A DNA stretch of 64,000 nucleotides, taken from positions 1-64,000 of the forward strand of contig JAKNDB010000103.1 of NCBI GenBank assembly GCA_024305405.1. The letters are read 5' to 3'. Made by a program: the position numbers and the translations under genes. Numbering within the stretch: position 1 is the stretch's first letter; every line of letters starts with the position of its first letter. The notes under the pieces are model-generated. The model had not been told where the DNA came from and did not search any database. It saw nothing but the letters and a program-made list of their open reading frames with translations. The DNA comes from Dirofilaria immitis (Eukaryota; Nematoda; Chromadorea; Rhabditida; Onchocercidae). Shown in pieces: positions 51,699-64,000 of this stretch.

Positions 51699-54017
51699 CT
51701 AACCTGAAGTACTTCGCCAGAATGTTCCTCTCCAGTATAGTTTTCCACATAATTTATCAGCGAACAACATGAATTTTCCATTCTTTATCATGTAATCCAT
51801 TATATCAGCGTATACGAAACAACGCTTACGACGTGTGACGTAAAGCGGGTACGGTTGTTCGCAATAGCGACATGCTATGAGGTCATATGAGATGACTGTA
51901 TAAAAGAAAGAATATTGCATTTCCATCTGAGCTTTACGAGCTAATTGTTCCGCGTTTGCGTTTCGCCGTATCAATTCACTGCTTTCAATTACTGCAAATG
52001 TATTAGCCACTTTTTCCAATTTCAATATTCCACCTTAAAAATTTATCGTCAGGAATGCTGTAATGTTGTAATATGCCATTACTGTCAAAATACTACAAAT
52101 TGTTTTAGAAAATGACTGACTGTAAGATGGATTGTTAAAATATTTTTGATGGAAGTTTTTAATTAATAGTCATATAAAATTTTCATTACATCGATGATTT
52201 CTTCCTCATTTTATTATTTCCACTGCGAAAATCAATTTTCGTTATTTGAAAAAATTTCTTTGATAGCCAACCAAAATCATTAACTTACTATATGGTTCAT
52301 ATAGCGCATTTTGATCAGTAGTACTATGTACTGTATAACACATGTCATCACCGAAGTTTCGAGCAATACCACCTTGATAATATTCGTGCCCACGAATTAA
52401 AGTTTTAACTTTTATTGAACGAAGAACTTGAACCAAACCGCATCGATTGAATGAATAACCGCAGTTTCGGCGACTTAAATCGAACCATCTAAAAATTTAT
52501 GCATAAATCATCTCATGTTATTACATATTTAAAGCGTGCATACATTAGATATTAACGAAATTTGTTGAAAATAAATAAAAAAAGCGTTAAAACTTAAATT
52601 TGTTGAATACTTTTTTGTTCAGGAATTGGATCTGCCCAAAGAAGATCAGCAAGAATTACACCTTCGACAAAATACATATCGCTTGTATATGTCGGTTTTG
52701 GAATATTCCTTATATTGCTTCGACATGTCATCCACTGAGAAATTCCACCATGACAAACAAAGAAATGATCTAATGAATGTAATTATTAGTATTGTGATTG
52801 ATCTATTAATTAAAATTTGCTTATTGATGAAAAAATGACATTATTGTAATAATAGAAGCTAATACCTATCAAAACCAAATTGGATTTTCCGCGATTAGTT
52901 TTGCTTCATGAATCGCATTAAGAGACGTTAGAAAATGATTCTGTATCGGATAAATACATTTGGATTTTGATGGAACTAAATTGAGTATTGTTATATCAAA
53001 CTAACTTGAAATAATTGCACAGACAGGCATATGATCGAATACATGATTAATTAACGTATACCATCTACGACCTCGTTTAAATATACGCAAGCACTGGAAT
53101 TATCAGTAATAAAAAATAAAAATTATGATTCTTCAAATAATAATAATAAAATTGGTAAAATTCTAATTAATTTCAGTATTTGCTGGAAATTTGCGAATTC
53201 AGCTAACTTCATCATAAAATTCATTTTCTTTGCCGCATTGATAATCTTCATGATTGCCCTTTAATGTTGTAATATAATTTGGCCATCGTAATTTCATTAA
53301 AAATATGAATAGCACTAATTGTACTTGATATAATCCTCGATCAACATAATCACCTGAAATTTATACCATAAAAACTTGTCGTATTAACCTTACTATATTT
53401 TATTTGTTGAACTCCATTAACTTTTAGTATTTATGTTTCGTGCATATTTGGTCTAATTTCTCCTATTAAAATTCGTGCAAAATTTATATAACTCAAAAAA
53501 GGAAGCCAAAACAAACCTAAAAATAAATAGTTTGTATTTGGTGGAAAGCCATTTTTGAGTACTATATTTAATAAACAATAAAGATCACCATGTAAATCAC
53601 CAACAACAACTAATCCATTTTTAGGTAAATCAAATTGCAACATTATAGGCTCTGCGGCATATAAATTTTGCACATTATGTAAAATCTATAAATGCTCCCG
53701 AATGAGAAATGCTGTAAATTCAAGCAAAAAGAAAAGTCAAAAATACATAATGATTATAAATAAACGCATTAAATGATTAGCTTATTGATTGATTTAGTGA
53801 CGTTCCGAACTTTTCGAATTTTTTTCAACTATATTACAATATAGTTGAAATTCAATTATGGAATCGAATCTTAACGTACTGTAATTAAATCATCATCATC
53901 GAATGTTGGAAATAATGAGGTGTTAATTTCCACTACTTTCATTAAATTCTTCATATAATGTTCAATAATTTCTTCTGTTAACTGATAACATACCATTTTT
54001 CTGTAATTTGTTGTCAT
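51699..54017 (-). CDS. Divergent PP1-like serine/threonine protein phosphatase (PPP family)
   Basis: Exons: 53880-54017, 53517-53685, 53208-53353, 53006-53093, 52611-52769, 52289-52488, and a last long one from 52033. The catalytic signatures appear in order: GDLHGD (for GDIHGQ), GDYVDRG, LKGNHED, FFVCHGGIS and LIRGHEYYQGG. All metal-binding His, Asp and Asn positions of PPP enzymes are kept, so activity is plausible. Family: metal-dependent Ser/Thr dephosphorylation, cytosol or nucleus. The substitution of Gln by Asp in the first motif and the unusual final loop (CYTVHSTTDQNALYEPYSGG instead of SAPNY) mark a divergent nematode-type member. The junction at 52611 needs one more base in an A/T run of six to keep frame. 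The last exon adds a Cys-containing segment (ACRYCEQPYPLYVTRRKR) not found in PP1. Its end is unclear: a stop is met at 51699, but other frames lead into the downstream exons. Confidence 0.85.
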
Positions 54018-54705
54018 TTTTTGAAGTAATACGATGAATACTTGGAGAGAAGTGTTTACTCTAAGGATGAAGAAATTGTTGTGTAATTATAAAATGATTC
54101 ATCGAGTTACTTTGGATAATACTGATTTAATTTTTATTTTTCCTTTCATTTATATTTCCAGTGATAAATTAAAGAAAAATGAAACATTTTTTTGTTGCAA
54201 ATATGAATTTAATTTCAAATTTTTCGAAAATTTTCAAGCAGTTTCAGAACAAAAATTGATTGAGCAGCTTATCTTACATAGTCATACTTATATTTGAAAC
54301 AACTTTTATTAAATATATAATTACTTTAAATGAATGAATTACGAATTATATTCTTGTAATAAGTACACCCTCTGGAATTTGATGTTTGAAACAGTAAATA
54401 TTAGTTAGTCATTCTATGTTTCAGGTCATTACGTATTTTAATGGATGACAAATGTTTAATAAATATGCACCACTTTATAATATTTCTGATAAGAATTTAT
54501 TTTCTAATCATTTAAATTAATAAATTTTAATCTATAATAAAGTTTAAGAGTATTTAATTATGAGATTTACGTCAATAAAATTATAATCGAAATATGAGGA
54601 ATTTCATTAATTTTTTCTTCTTCTTATTAGAACTTATTATCATCCTAATAAAAAAATGAAAATTTCGAAGTAAATAAATTATCAATTATACATCACACAG
54701 CAATA
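54018..54705. other. Intergenic, AT-rich
   Basis: Sequence between the phosphatase start and the 3' end of the next minus-strand gene. A plus-strand open frame at 54034-54297 has no supporting motif. Nothing else is seen. Confidence 0.5.
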
Positions 54706-57221
54706 TCAATCTTGCCAGATGAACTTCTTTCTACCAACAGCTTGCCGAATTAAAAGCGTGGAAGTATAGAAGCACAGACCGGCTGGAACTAAAAAATTAG
54801 TAAATCTGATATGACAATGGAAAATTTCGTAATTTGCGACAATTTTTATGCGTTAACAAAATTTGCATTTATAAAAGCTTTTGCCTCTCCTGATCTTAAC
54901 ATTTTAGAGTACAGAATTAATGCATTCCCAAGAAATAATTATGCCAGTAAAAATTTTCAGTATTTTAATTCCTCAATATTTTAACTTCAGAATATCTTCT
55001 AGAAAAAAGAAATCATTATAAATTTTTATACATAATTGCGTATATTATGCATGCTTTTATTTTCATTTTTCATAAATTTTACGATGTAATACAATGATAC
55101 ATATCAAAGTAAAAAATGAGAAGAATCATGAAACTGTGACAGAATGCCTAATTCTATGAATATGAATTTTTCGATACTCTTAGGAAAAGAATGATTATAT
55201 AGTAATAATTTACCGTGTAGAAGCGATATTGGATAAACTCAATAAGTAATTACCAATTCTTTTTTCTGCTTTAAAAATTTCTTGAAAAATTAATGATGGA
55301 AATACTGTTAATTGGACATATTTAATTGGACATATCTTTATTTACTCATCCAAATATTTCTATAAATTGGTACCAATATTATTAATATCATTGATTAATA
55401 CTTTATTCGAATAATATATTGTTGTTTTATTAGTACATTTGATTGATTCAATATTACATTTTTGAAAAAAACTTTGCTTTTCTTGATTTTTGCTTATTCC
55501 TTTCTATTACAACGCTTTTCTTAATTTTCACTGTTACATTATAATGCTCGAATACTTTTATTTATTATCTCTTTTTCATCCGAATAATTTTGCTTATTTT
55601 AATAATTTATTAATTTTTCGGCAAATAAATTAATTTTATGACATGCGCTTACTAAAAAATGTTACTTGTAAGCAATAAATTCTATTCATACAAGGAAGTT
55701 TAATGAAACAATAATTTACATAATTTTTTCTTTTTAAATTTCGTTCTACTCCATCAAAGAATTATAGCTCAATTGGTAAAAGATATACCAAAAAAAGATA
55801 TCAATCGCTCAAGTTATCAATTGCCAGCCAAATTTAGAAACAATTATTCTAATCTGAATAATCAAAATGAAGTCTTCTTCAGTAGATTGTCTTACTGTAC
55901 TATTGCTGATCTCTTGCGAAGAATAAATTCTGGTAATTATTATTGTCCTTAAAACAAATCAAATGAAATAATCTTCATGAAAGGTGCCAAACTTTAGCTT
56001 TATCAGGAAAAGTAATGATGGTAAAACCAGTTAATTATTCGAACTTTTTAAATTAAGAATCCACATTTTTGGAAGTTTTTCTGCAATGGAACTGAAATAT
56101 AAATAGAAAAAAATATGTTCCAAAAGTTTTTACTATGGTATAAAGATCTTTAACATTAATCATATGCATAATAACATGACTGTTTTATGGATAATACGAC
56201 TGAGCGACAGCTACATATAGCAAATAATAAATTACTTAAAATTAGATCCCATGGATGCGCAATAATACATTGAAATTCATCCTTATGTTCTGTCAATGCA
56301 TACCCGCAACTTATTAATGAATGATGAAAAACCTGTACCTGAAAATGAATTAATCATAATTATTGATATTTGTATTTAACTTACAATCAATCAATATAGC
56401 TACTTTCAACATTATGATCTAGCCAATCTTATACAGAAAATGATAAGTTTAAATAAGTCAATAATTTTCCTCGCTTACTCATAAAAATGATTTTATCGAG
56501 GCAGATAATTTAAACAAGTGATAACAAAAACAAAAAAAAGTTTCATATTATCCAGAGAATCAAAAATTACATGATTAATATGGCTAAATATTATTTTAAA
56601 AAAGGAAAAGTTTCGAAATATGCCGTCTGAATTCAATAGGCAAAGAAAATTATGAGAAGTACTAAGAAATATTAATATAATTAATTGAATTTTTTGATGT
56701 ACAAATAAAAAGACGAATAAAACTTTGAATTTACAGTGAGAAAATTTCGAATTTTTGAATGAGAAATTAAAAGATTAAATTATTGATAACATATTATCAT
56801 ATGTTATTCCTAACTCAATAGGAACTATTTTATTAATGAGAAAACTATTACTGGTGAGATTGATATAGCATTTTTTAAGCCAGTACCAAAATCGAGACTC
56901 TCGCCATATTTTTTCCATATATTTCGTTACATTATATCTTATAAAAAAATATTAAGTGCATAATATATATCTCAATTAAGATTTAATATATTTACAAAAT
57001 TCCAATCCTTAAGTTATTCAAAAAAAGAATGAAGAAAATAAGTAATTTAGCCAAAGACGCTATTTGGATAGAAAAAAATAACTTTGATGTTATTTACCCA
57101 ATATTCCAATTCAATTCCTACCATAGAATCAGCATAATGACTTGGTCTACCTCGTAGCGTTGTGCAACGAATATATTGGTTCCAATGCTTACCTTCATTG
57201 TTCTTGCCATTATCAGTATAG
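54706..57221 (-). CDS. Three 3' exons of an unrecognised protein with a hydrophobic tail
   Basis: Exons 57098-57221, 56236-56338 and 54706-54788 join in agreeing phases and end at TGA 54706. They encode about 102 residues. Conserved-looking features are HWNQYIRCTTLRGRPSHYAD, GIELEYWVQVFHHSLISCGY, AHPWDLILIPAGLCFYTSTL and a basic end (RQAVGRKKFIWQD). The last exon holds a weak hydrophobic stretch that could be a membrane segment. The first exon is entered in phase 2, so at least one upstream exon is missing from this model. I do not recognise the family. Base composition and clean splice sites set it apart from the flanks and make it credible coding sequence. Confidence 0.55.
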
Positions 57222-58362
57222 CTGAGAGAAAAAAGAAAAAAACAGGAGGTAATATGATTAAAAATAAAAATTGATGAAAAATTTTAAAAATTTCCTAAAA
57301 ACCAGTTTAGTCAAATAATATTATCGAAAATTGATTTTCAGTTTTTAGCTTTTTCCTTTATTCTATTCCAATTATCGATTGAATCTTTGACCTTTGAATA
57401 CACTTTCATATTTTTCTATATTTTATGATACTAAACGAATAACTTATCATCATATAGCTGATTATTTTTATAGATTAATAAAGTATTTAACAATTTTGAG
57501 ATCACAAATGACAATTAAGCTATTATTCCTACTAGAATGACGTATCTTTTTCCATTTAATTATTATGGATGTTAATTTGTTAAGGAAATATTTCATTTAA
57601 TTCCATTTCTTTAATATAAAAGAATTTTTTTATCACATAATAAAGTAGCAATTCAAAAATTTTCCTACTTTTGATTTTATATTTTTTGATTAAAATTGGA
57701 TTGCTAATTTCATTAGTTATATTAGTTTTTCATTCATTGCTTGTGTTTTGAGATTATTTTTAATTTCTTCCCTTATTTAAGAATAAATTATGAATGAATA
57801 AGTTTGGACTACGAAAATTCAATTAACAATCAGATTAAATTGATAAAAAGACACTTTTATGACTAAAGTTTTGATAACGATCAATGTATCAGAATCGTTT
57901 TGCATCATCATCGTCAAACGATGCTTTCAATAGAATTTATGAAAAATCTTGATCATAGAATTTAAAATTAATGTCATAATACGCTATATCATTTCTATAT
58001 GATCAGAAATGAGAAAATAATTTTGCATAAAAATTATTATTTATCAATCGAATATAATATTCGCAATTTATTTCATAATTGTGTAAATTATACTGATTTT
58101 TTAGTTTTCCAGTTTAATTTATAATTTAGGTCATTTACTATTTAATCGATATATCGCGAATTTCATACATTTAAAAGCTGTGGTCTTTACGTAGTGTATA
58201 TTCTTACAATACGTTATTTTACGTTACAAGTTATGATACATCACGTTACATTATGTTTTATACATCTCGTAAGTTCAGAAAAGTATGTATGCGATGTGAA
58301 ACATTTTTTTTTCTTATTCATAGCAAAAATCATTTTTCATCAAAAAAATAATGTGGATAAAT
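57222..58362. other. AT-rich, no supportable exon
   Basis: This stretch should contain the intron or 5' region upstream of the exon at 57221. I found no convincing coding segment on either strand. Confidence 0.4.
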
Positions 58363-58617
58363 TCAGGATGCCATAACATATGTATTATCGCAACAATCTA
58401 TCAGATCTAAGCAACATTTGTGTCTCACGGATGCATCTAAACAGCAATAAAAAATAAACGAAATAGAAGTTGGTCTAACATAAGAAATTATCAGATCTAT
58501 AGTTTTGAATTCTTCTTGCATAATATTAAACCGAAATTGAAAAGGCATTAAAAAAATTTTTTCCAAAAGATCAAATGGTTGGCCTCGTTCGAACATCAAT
58601 GACCTTAAGATATTATC
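58363..58617 (-). CDS. Possible Cys-rich exon, unknown protein
   Basis: A minus-strand open stretch follows a CTTAAG acceptor near 58617 and runs to TGA at 58363. It reads FERGQPFDLLEKIFLMPFQF, IMQEEFKTIDLIISY and then VRHKCCLDLIDCCDN. The middle contains a sequence that could be a 43-base intron (GTTAGA...TTTAG), but the phases would then disagree. It may be an upstream exon of the 54.7-57.2 kb gene; its exit phase does not fit that gene's first exon, so an intervening exon would be needed. No family recognised. Confidence 0.35.
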   Translation of the reverse strand, partial: DNILRSLMFERGQPFDLLEKIFLMPFQFRFNIMQEEFKTIDLIISYVRPTSISFIFYCCLDASVRHKCCLDLIDCCDNTYVMAS

Positions 58618-59013
58618 TAGAATTTACATTATTTCGATGAGAAACCGGTTTTAAAATTTAAATATCAAACACGCTATGATACTTTCATGAAAACATAGAA
58701 AAGGTCGTGATACGTCTACTCTATTATATCAAAAAATGATAAAATATTGTTAGAATGAACTCAACCATCAGTTTAATATCAGTTATTCTTGCGACCAACA
58801 TAACACATGAAAATTCAAATAAATTGAGAAAATGCTGTAATGAATTGTAAAAAATCTATGTAATGTGTAGAAATATGTAGAAAGTATAAGTACAGAGATT
58901 TTAACAAAAGCAAATTAAAATTTTCATCATAAAAATTAAATATTTGATAGAATTAATACATACATATATAATACAAAATTTAGGTATATATAAATTTAAA
59001 AAAAAATTTTATG

Positions 59014-59018
<5 letters not shown>

Positions 59019-59086
<68 letters not shown>

Positions 59087-59087
59087 A
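59019..59087. repeat. Compound microsatellite (TA)n(GA)n
   Basis: About 23 TA units continue directly into about 11 GA units, the same architecture and orientation as the tract at 46.9 kb. Confidence 0.95.
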
Positions 59088-59458
59088 AGAATAAAATACA
59101 AAAGCTATACATGAATGATAAAATCTATCAATGCAACTTAATTCAATTAAATTTTGCAAAAACGTATTGTGTTGATTGATTGTTCACTTAATTGACGTAA
59201 TTCATAGTGATTTTACATCGAATGATGAATCATGGTATTGGAAAATTGTAATAAGTTAACAATTTCAGCTATAAAATTGTAAAAGTTAAATAGATTTAAC
59301 GAATGTGTGAATTGGTGGAAATTAATAAATTAGAAACAAATCAAATATTTAAAAACTACCGAATTTCAATAAAAATTAGAATTTTTCTGTAATTTTATTA
59401 GTTTTGAAAAAATTAAAGCAAAACTTTAGCGAAAATTTAATTAAATTTCATTTATATA

Positions 59459-60598
59459 TCATTTTTGCCCAATTACTTTTGATTCTTGTACTTCAAGGTA
59501 ATGATGATAAACAATTTTATAGATATATTTCGCAAATAGAAAAAATAGCGATATAATTACAACGATTCCTGCGACAATCAAAAGGCGACTAACATTATGA
59601 GTGAAGGAAAATTCTCACATTTTTGAAAAGTTGCAGCCTAAATGAAATTATTTTCATTTTTATGCAACAAACTTGTCCAAAATTAAATATAAGGAGTTTT
59701 TAAAAAGTTCGAAAACTTGAAAATGAAACAGAATTTCCCAATGAATTAAAAAATTTGGTGCTAAATTTAGAAGATTTAGCCAATAAAAGGTTCAAAAATT
59801 TCACAGTGTTCTTTGATTTGTCAATCAATCTTTTCATGATATTTCACCTCAAGAATTAATTTGTTCCTATAATGGAACATATATGATGAGAGGCATTGAG
59901 TTAATTCTTAATTGCTTTTCACTGAGATTTTTTCTAATAGTAGGAATGAGCATTTATTCCTAATTGTTTCCTAACTTTTTCATTAATCAGCATTAATTTA
60001 TTAATTATGCTTACCGCAATAGCATTCAAATTTTCATTTCCTTTTGAAAAACGATCTTCAAATGATCCGAAAGTTTTTTCGCTTTGCGCAGCAAGCTTAT
60101 TCATATGATCTTTCACCTGTAGTATAAAAATTATTTATTTTACTACAACAATTATTATTGTCTAATAAATATAATTAATTTTATGGGAGAATAATTAAAT
60201 AAGCTAAAAATATAGAACCTTCTGGAATTGTTGTAATTGATTATCAGTAGAAAAAAAGAATGTTAAAAATACTTAGCGATATTTGAAATTAAAGATAAAG
60301 TGATGGCATATATTAATGACTTTGATAATTTAAAGCAACAAAATCCTTTTTATTTTTCGTTTCGTTTTTCTTTTTCGAAAACATGGAACTAACTCTTGAA
60401 AATCAAAAATGTGAAAATCGGATTTTAGTATCCTGATTGCATTTGAGCATAAATAATTGGTTTAACATATGAATTATACTTCTATTATTAAATAATACAA
60501 ATAAATATACTTACGGTGACGATAAAATCACCAGTGATGCGTTCGATCCACTTCACTTGATCGATAATCGTATTAAGAGTAACATTATTTGAAGACAT
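59459..60598 (-). CDS. Small single-pass membrane protein, unknown function
   Basis: Three exons, 60515-60598, 60015-60116 and 59459-59637, join in phase 0 and give about 120 residues. The N-terminus (MSSNNVTLNTIIDQVKWIER) and second exon (KLAAQSEKTFGSFEDRFSKG) are helical and polar with no signal peptide. The third exon holds one strong hydrophobic helix (RLLIVAGIVVIISLFFLFAK), then YIYKIVYHHYLEVQESKVIG and a stop at 59459. Topology would put a basic tail after the helix. A frame break between the CENF and FTHNV segments (near 59610) is repaired by one extra base in a run of four. I do not recognise a family. The compact size, clean splice sites and membrane helix make it a credible gene. 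Confidence 0.62.
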
Positions 60599-63500
60599 CG
60601 TTTCGTTTTTCTTTTTTGAGAACACAGACACACACGTTTATTGCATATAGTTCAGGATAAGATTAAACGAATAAGAAAGCAATAATAAACTGAAATACAG
60701 AACTTATTGTAAAATACAGAGAAAATGATAATCGGAAATTATATTCAATGAGAAGAAGAAATTGACTGCTAACACGTTTGTTTGAAATATTTACGAAAAT
60801 TTTAAATACATTTAAATACATAGCATAAAAATATAAAAGTTAGTCTAAAAATTAATGATTTCAGATGATAAAGTTATGTCATATTAATGAAAGCATATGA
60901 ATATCTATGATGATAAGCAAAGAATAGAAAAATATCTGGAAAAAGATTTTCATGAATATATAAATTATTAAACTGAATAACGTTTCGATGTAAAAGTTTC
61001 AATAATATGATTCAATTATCTCATTTATTTTTATACATTGATACTGTTGCGAGCAATCAAATAATTTAATCATAAATATTTTTGGAAAAAATGACTTAAT
61101 TCCAAGATAGCATCGTTGCTGAATAAATGCAGCGAAAAATGAGTGGAAAAAATATGAGGACAGATTTTCGTAATCAGTTTGATATCAAAAAAATACCAGA
61201 ACTCTCTGTATTTATTAGTAAGTATAACCGAAAGAGTTACGAAGTGAAAATTTGCGGCTATTAGCTGGATGAAACAATTGAAAAATAATCGAAATAGATA
61301 CGAAATCTTTGAAGAAATAAGAAATACTTTCGAAAAAGGAATATACGTGATGGTAACTACTATTTGATTACTGTTCTCCAGTAATTATCGATTAACAAAA
61401 ACAAAAATAAGAGTGAGAAAAAGACAATGAAGAGCAATACTATTTTTACAAATCGTGATGCTGATGGCAGTAGTGATGACGATAGTGATAGTGATAGCAA
61501 TGATGATGGTAATTGTGATAGTGAAACAACAATGACGATGATGGTGATGATGATGATTGAGTAATGTTTTTGCAATGCACATATCAATGTAGTAAAATTG
61601 AAGCAAGAGAAATGTACCGCTTGTATTATGCAAACATTAAAATTGTCATGTTATCGATTGAAATGATATATAATCGTAGTGAAATAAGAAGAATTTTACG
61701 TTATATTTCACGCAGCTTATTTAAATTTTTAATTAAAATGTTGAAAACTAAATGTTGTATATTTATAGAATAAATGGGAAAATATATTTTTTTTGTCCTT
61801 TCATGCCTTTGTTTAACTTCAAAATATGATCGAATTTTCAAAGGAAAAAAATAAAAATATTTTAACAAAAAAATCAATTTTATTATTTGATTAATTTTGG
61901 AAAAAAACTTATTCAGTCGCCTAAGAAAAAATTCATTATATTATCAATGTATTAAATTTAAATCGATTTTAATGAAATTTTTTTACGAAATCAGAAGAAA
62001 AAAAAATCAGATTATTTAAAATGAATATGCCATTATTAACAATAATAAAAACACATAAAGAATTTTTTGATTTGCAAAGCTTTTTTCGGCTTAATAAAAA
62101 TGTGTTATTAATTGACTAAATGATAGTTATAATTATGCATAAAGCAAAAGCAAACAATAACAATGTTAACATCAATGAATAACTCTAATCTTTATATACA
62201 GCAATAAGCTAATATCATAATTGATAATGAATTAATTCTTTTAATTTCAATTTTCAATGACATCGTTGATACTATATTGTTGAAAATTGCACTTAAACGA
62301 TCAAATTTTTACCAAATATTTGCTAAAAATGTCATAAATTTAAATTGAAAAGATTTTCACTCAATATAGAGACAATATTATATGAATGAATAATAGTAAT
62401 TAACTTTTGTTTTTAGCATATTTTTTCATTAGGAAGATAAGTCTTTCCGTTGCTCCTATTCGATTCGTATGCTTTTCTCAGTTCCTGAATGCTTTTGATT
62501 TACAAGATTTTTCAAAAATAAAGAATATTTTGGGAAAATATTCAAAGTGAAACTTTAATTTTGTATTATTCAAATATACTTCGTCTTTTAAATTATATTA
62601 TTAGAATAAATGAAATCATTTTCTTTCATTATTGACGAAGTGATAACTTCCTCTCTATTATTATTAAATCAATGAACGATGATATTAGTTTTCCAGCAAT
62701 TATTTAAAAAAATTTGTTTTAAGGGATGTAATCAATTTTTTCCTTTTGTTTATTTTTTCTAATGCTTATGGACAGATTAAATTTTGCTGAGAAATTATTT
62801 TTTCTGATACTTTTTTGATCCTCTCTTCTTTCTTTTTTCACTTTCTCAATTATTGAAGCGAAAAGCGAAAAACTCAATTTTTTCATTATTATTATATTAT
62901 TAAAAAAGTTTAATTGATTTCTTTTTTAATTTGATAGGTATCATTGATCAAACTTTTTTATTCTTAGCTAAGTTGCTTCCTTCCTTCAATTCGATGACCA
63001 ATTATAAATTTTTTTCTAATGAATTATAATAATGCGATTATTTCTCTCATTTCTTTGCAATGTTTGCTAAATTATTAACCGAAGAAATTTTGAAATAGTA
63101 ATGATAATTAACAAAGTTTTTCAAATTATAAATTGATTTTTATTTTATCGATAATTAAACGTTTGTCTGGCAATCTTTAGCATTTCAATAAAGTATCATT
63201 AAGGCAGTGATCATTAAATAAAATGTGATAACGAAGAGAATTTTTATACGAAATCTTATCAATAATTCGTTAAATCTGCTACTCACACCGTTTAATATTC
63301 AATTGACATCTTTAACTTCTAAAAAAGTTTGTTTAAATTAATCGAACAAAAGGAATTTTTCTCACGCATGGATTTAAGTTTGGTCAAATTTCATTTCTAA
63401 ATTCACCAATATGATTTGGTAATCTAATTAATTAATTCTTCACTAAATAAATTATTTCACTACTTATTTTCTAATTAAATAACTTTCACTATTTAATATA

Positions 63501-64000
63501 AATTATTTGTAGCAGTTCCTACATCTAACAATAATTAATTTTCAATATAAAATGATAATGAATTTAAACCAGAAATTATTATCAATTGTTTCAGTTTTTA
63601 ATTATGTATCAGGAGAATTGCCGATCTTCAATTTCTTCATTGCTGAAACTTTTTATTTCATAAATAATTCAATTTTTTTTTCTCTATTGTCATATATGAT
63701 ATTTTCTTCTTCTTTCAATCCCTAATCAACTATTTCGTCATTTTTTTCAAAGTTATTTCATTGATTGTGTTAGAAAAATTTTTATTTCTTATCAAAAATT
63801 CAGCAAAATTTCTTGCTCTTACATATTTCTGTGCATCCTTTTCTATATATTTAGTTATACACATAATTAAAGAGAGTGAAGAAGAAAAGCAGAAAGAAAA
63901 GGAAGAAAAAGAGAACCAGAAAGGGAGAGAGACAAAGAGGTAGTTAAATACTATCAAAACATCTTCATCGATGAACGATTTTATAACGGATTATTTTTAA
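60599..64000. other. AT-rich 3' end of window
   Basis: Contains the upstream flank of the small membrane-protein gene, an imperfect GAT repeat at 61.45-61.56 kb and a purine-rich tract at 63.87-63.94 kb. No coding segment with splice signals was found on either strand. Confidence 0.5.
61455..61560. repeat. Imperfect GAT/GATAGT simple repeat
   Basis: Runs of gatgatggtgatgatgatg and gatagtgatagtgatagc make an imperfect trinucleotide/hexanucleotide repeat. Open frames across it on the minus strand are low-complexity and not taken as genes. Confidence 0.85.

Noticed and set aside
52860..52945. Segment reading NAIHEAKLIAENPIW as a phosphatase exon
   Set aside because: Joining exon 53006-53093 directly to 52611-52769 gives CAIISNHFFVCHGG, which matches the PPP core exactly; including the segment breaks phase. 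An alternative exon cannot be fully excluded.
55755..55845. tRNA-like stretch (tagctcaattggta D-arm look-alike)
   Set aside because: No matching acceptor stem and no proper T-arm (GGTTCRANYCC) at the right spacing.
61360..61773. His/Ser/Leu-rich open frames near 61.5 kb
   Set aside because: They translate an imperfect GAT simple repeat.
63730..63957. Overlapping open frames at 63.7-63.95 kb
   Set aside because: Both strands are open across a purine-rich low-complexity tract; no other support.

Overview
The window looks like nuclear DNA of a filarial (clade III) nematode. It is about 70-75% A+T and its genes have many small GT..AG introns ending in TTTCAG or TTTTAG. Two genes have a TTTCAG acceptor with no exon before it, just upstream of the start codon, as expected for spliced-leader trans-splicing. 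There is also a decayed fragment that reads like the C-terminus of an alphaproteobacterial (Wolbachia-type) ribonuclease D. The species cannot be named from sequence alone.

Layout: (1) 1-12330, plus strand: the 3' part of a giant repeat-protein gene. About 20 nearly identical copies of a 477-bp (159-codon) unit are followed by a divergent last repeat, a unique tail and three small 3' exons. (2) 14347-23920, minus strand: two genes of the H/ACA snoRNP world side by side, a Nopp140/NOLC1-like nucleolar phosphoprotein (17011-23920) and NHP2 (14347-16059). (3) 25180-30150, minus: an RGK-type (Rad/Gem/Rem) small GTPase. (4) 30.2-38.2 kb: AT-rich sequence holding the candidate bacterial insertion at 32.8-33.2 kb. 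(5) 38221-39837, minus: a small two-exon gene with a proline-rich motif. (6) About 10 kb with no supportable gene. (7) 49956-54017, minus: a divergent PP1-like serine/threonine phosphatase followed by further coding exons, either its C-terminal extension or a second gene. (8) 54706-57221, minus: the last three exons of an unrecognised protein, with a separate possible exon at 58.4-58.6 kb. (9) 59459-60598, minus: a small single-pass membrane protein. The rest to 64000 is AT-rich with microsatellites.

A technical theme runs through the window. Almost every reading-frame break in otherwise well-formed genes falls at a homopolymer, and restoring frame usually needs one more base in that run. This is seen in the giant array, in its unique 3' part, at several places in Nopp140, in the phosphatase and in the small membrane protein. 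The simplest reading is uncorrected long-read consensus error rather than pseudogenes. Gene models here are therefore reconstructions, and exon junctions were checked by phase wherever possible.

Functionally, NHP2 is a core protein of H/ACA RNPs (pseudouridylation and rRNA processing), and Nopp140 is the nucleolar/Cajal-body chaperone of the same particles. Their tandem, same-strand arrangement is the clearest functional link in the window. The other genes show no obvious common pathway.
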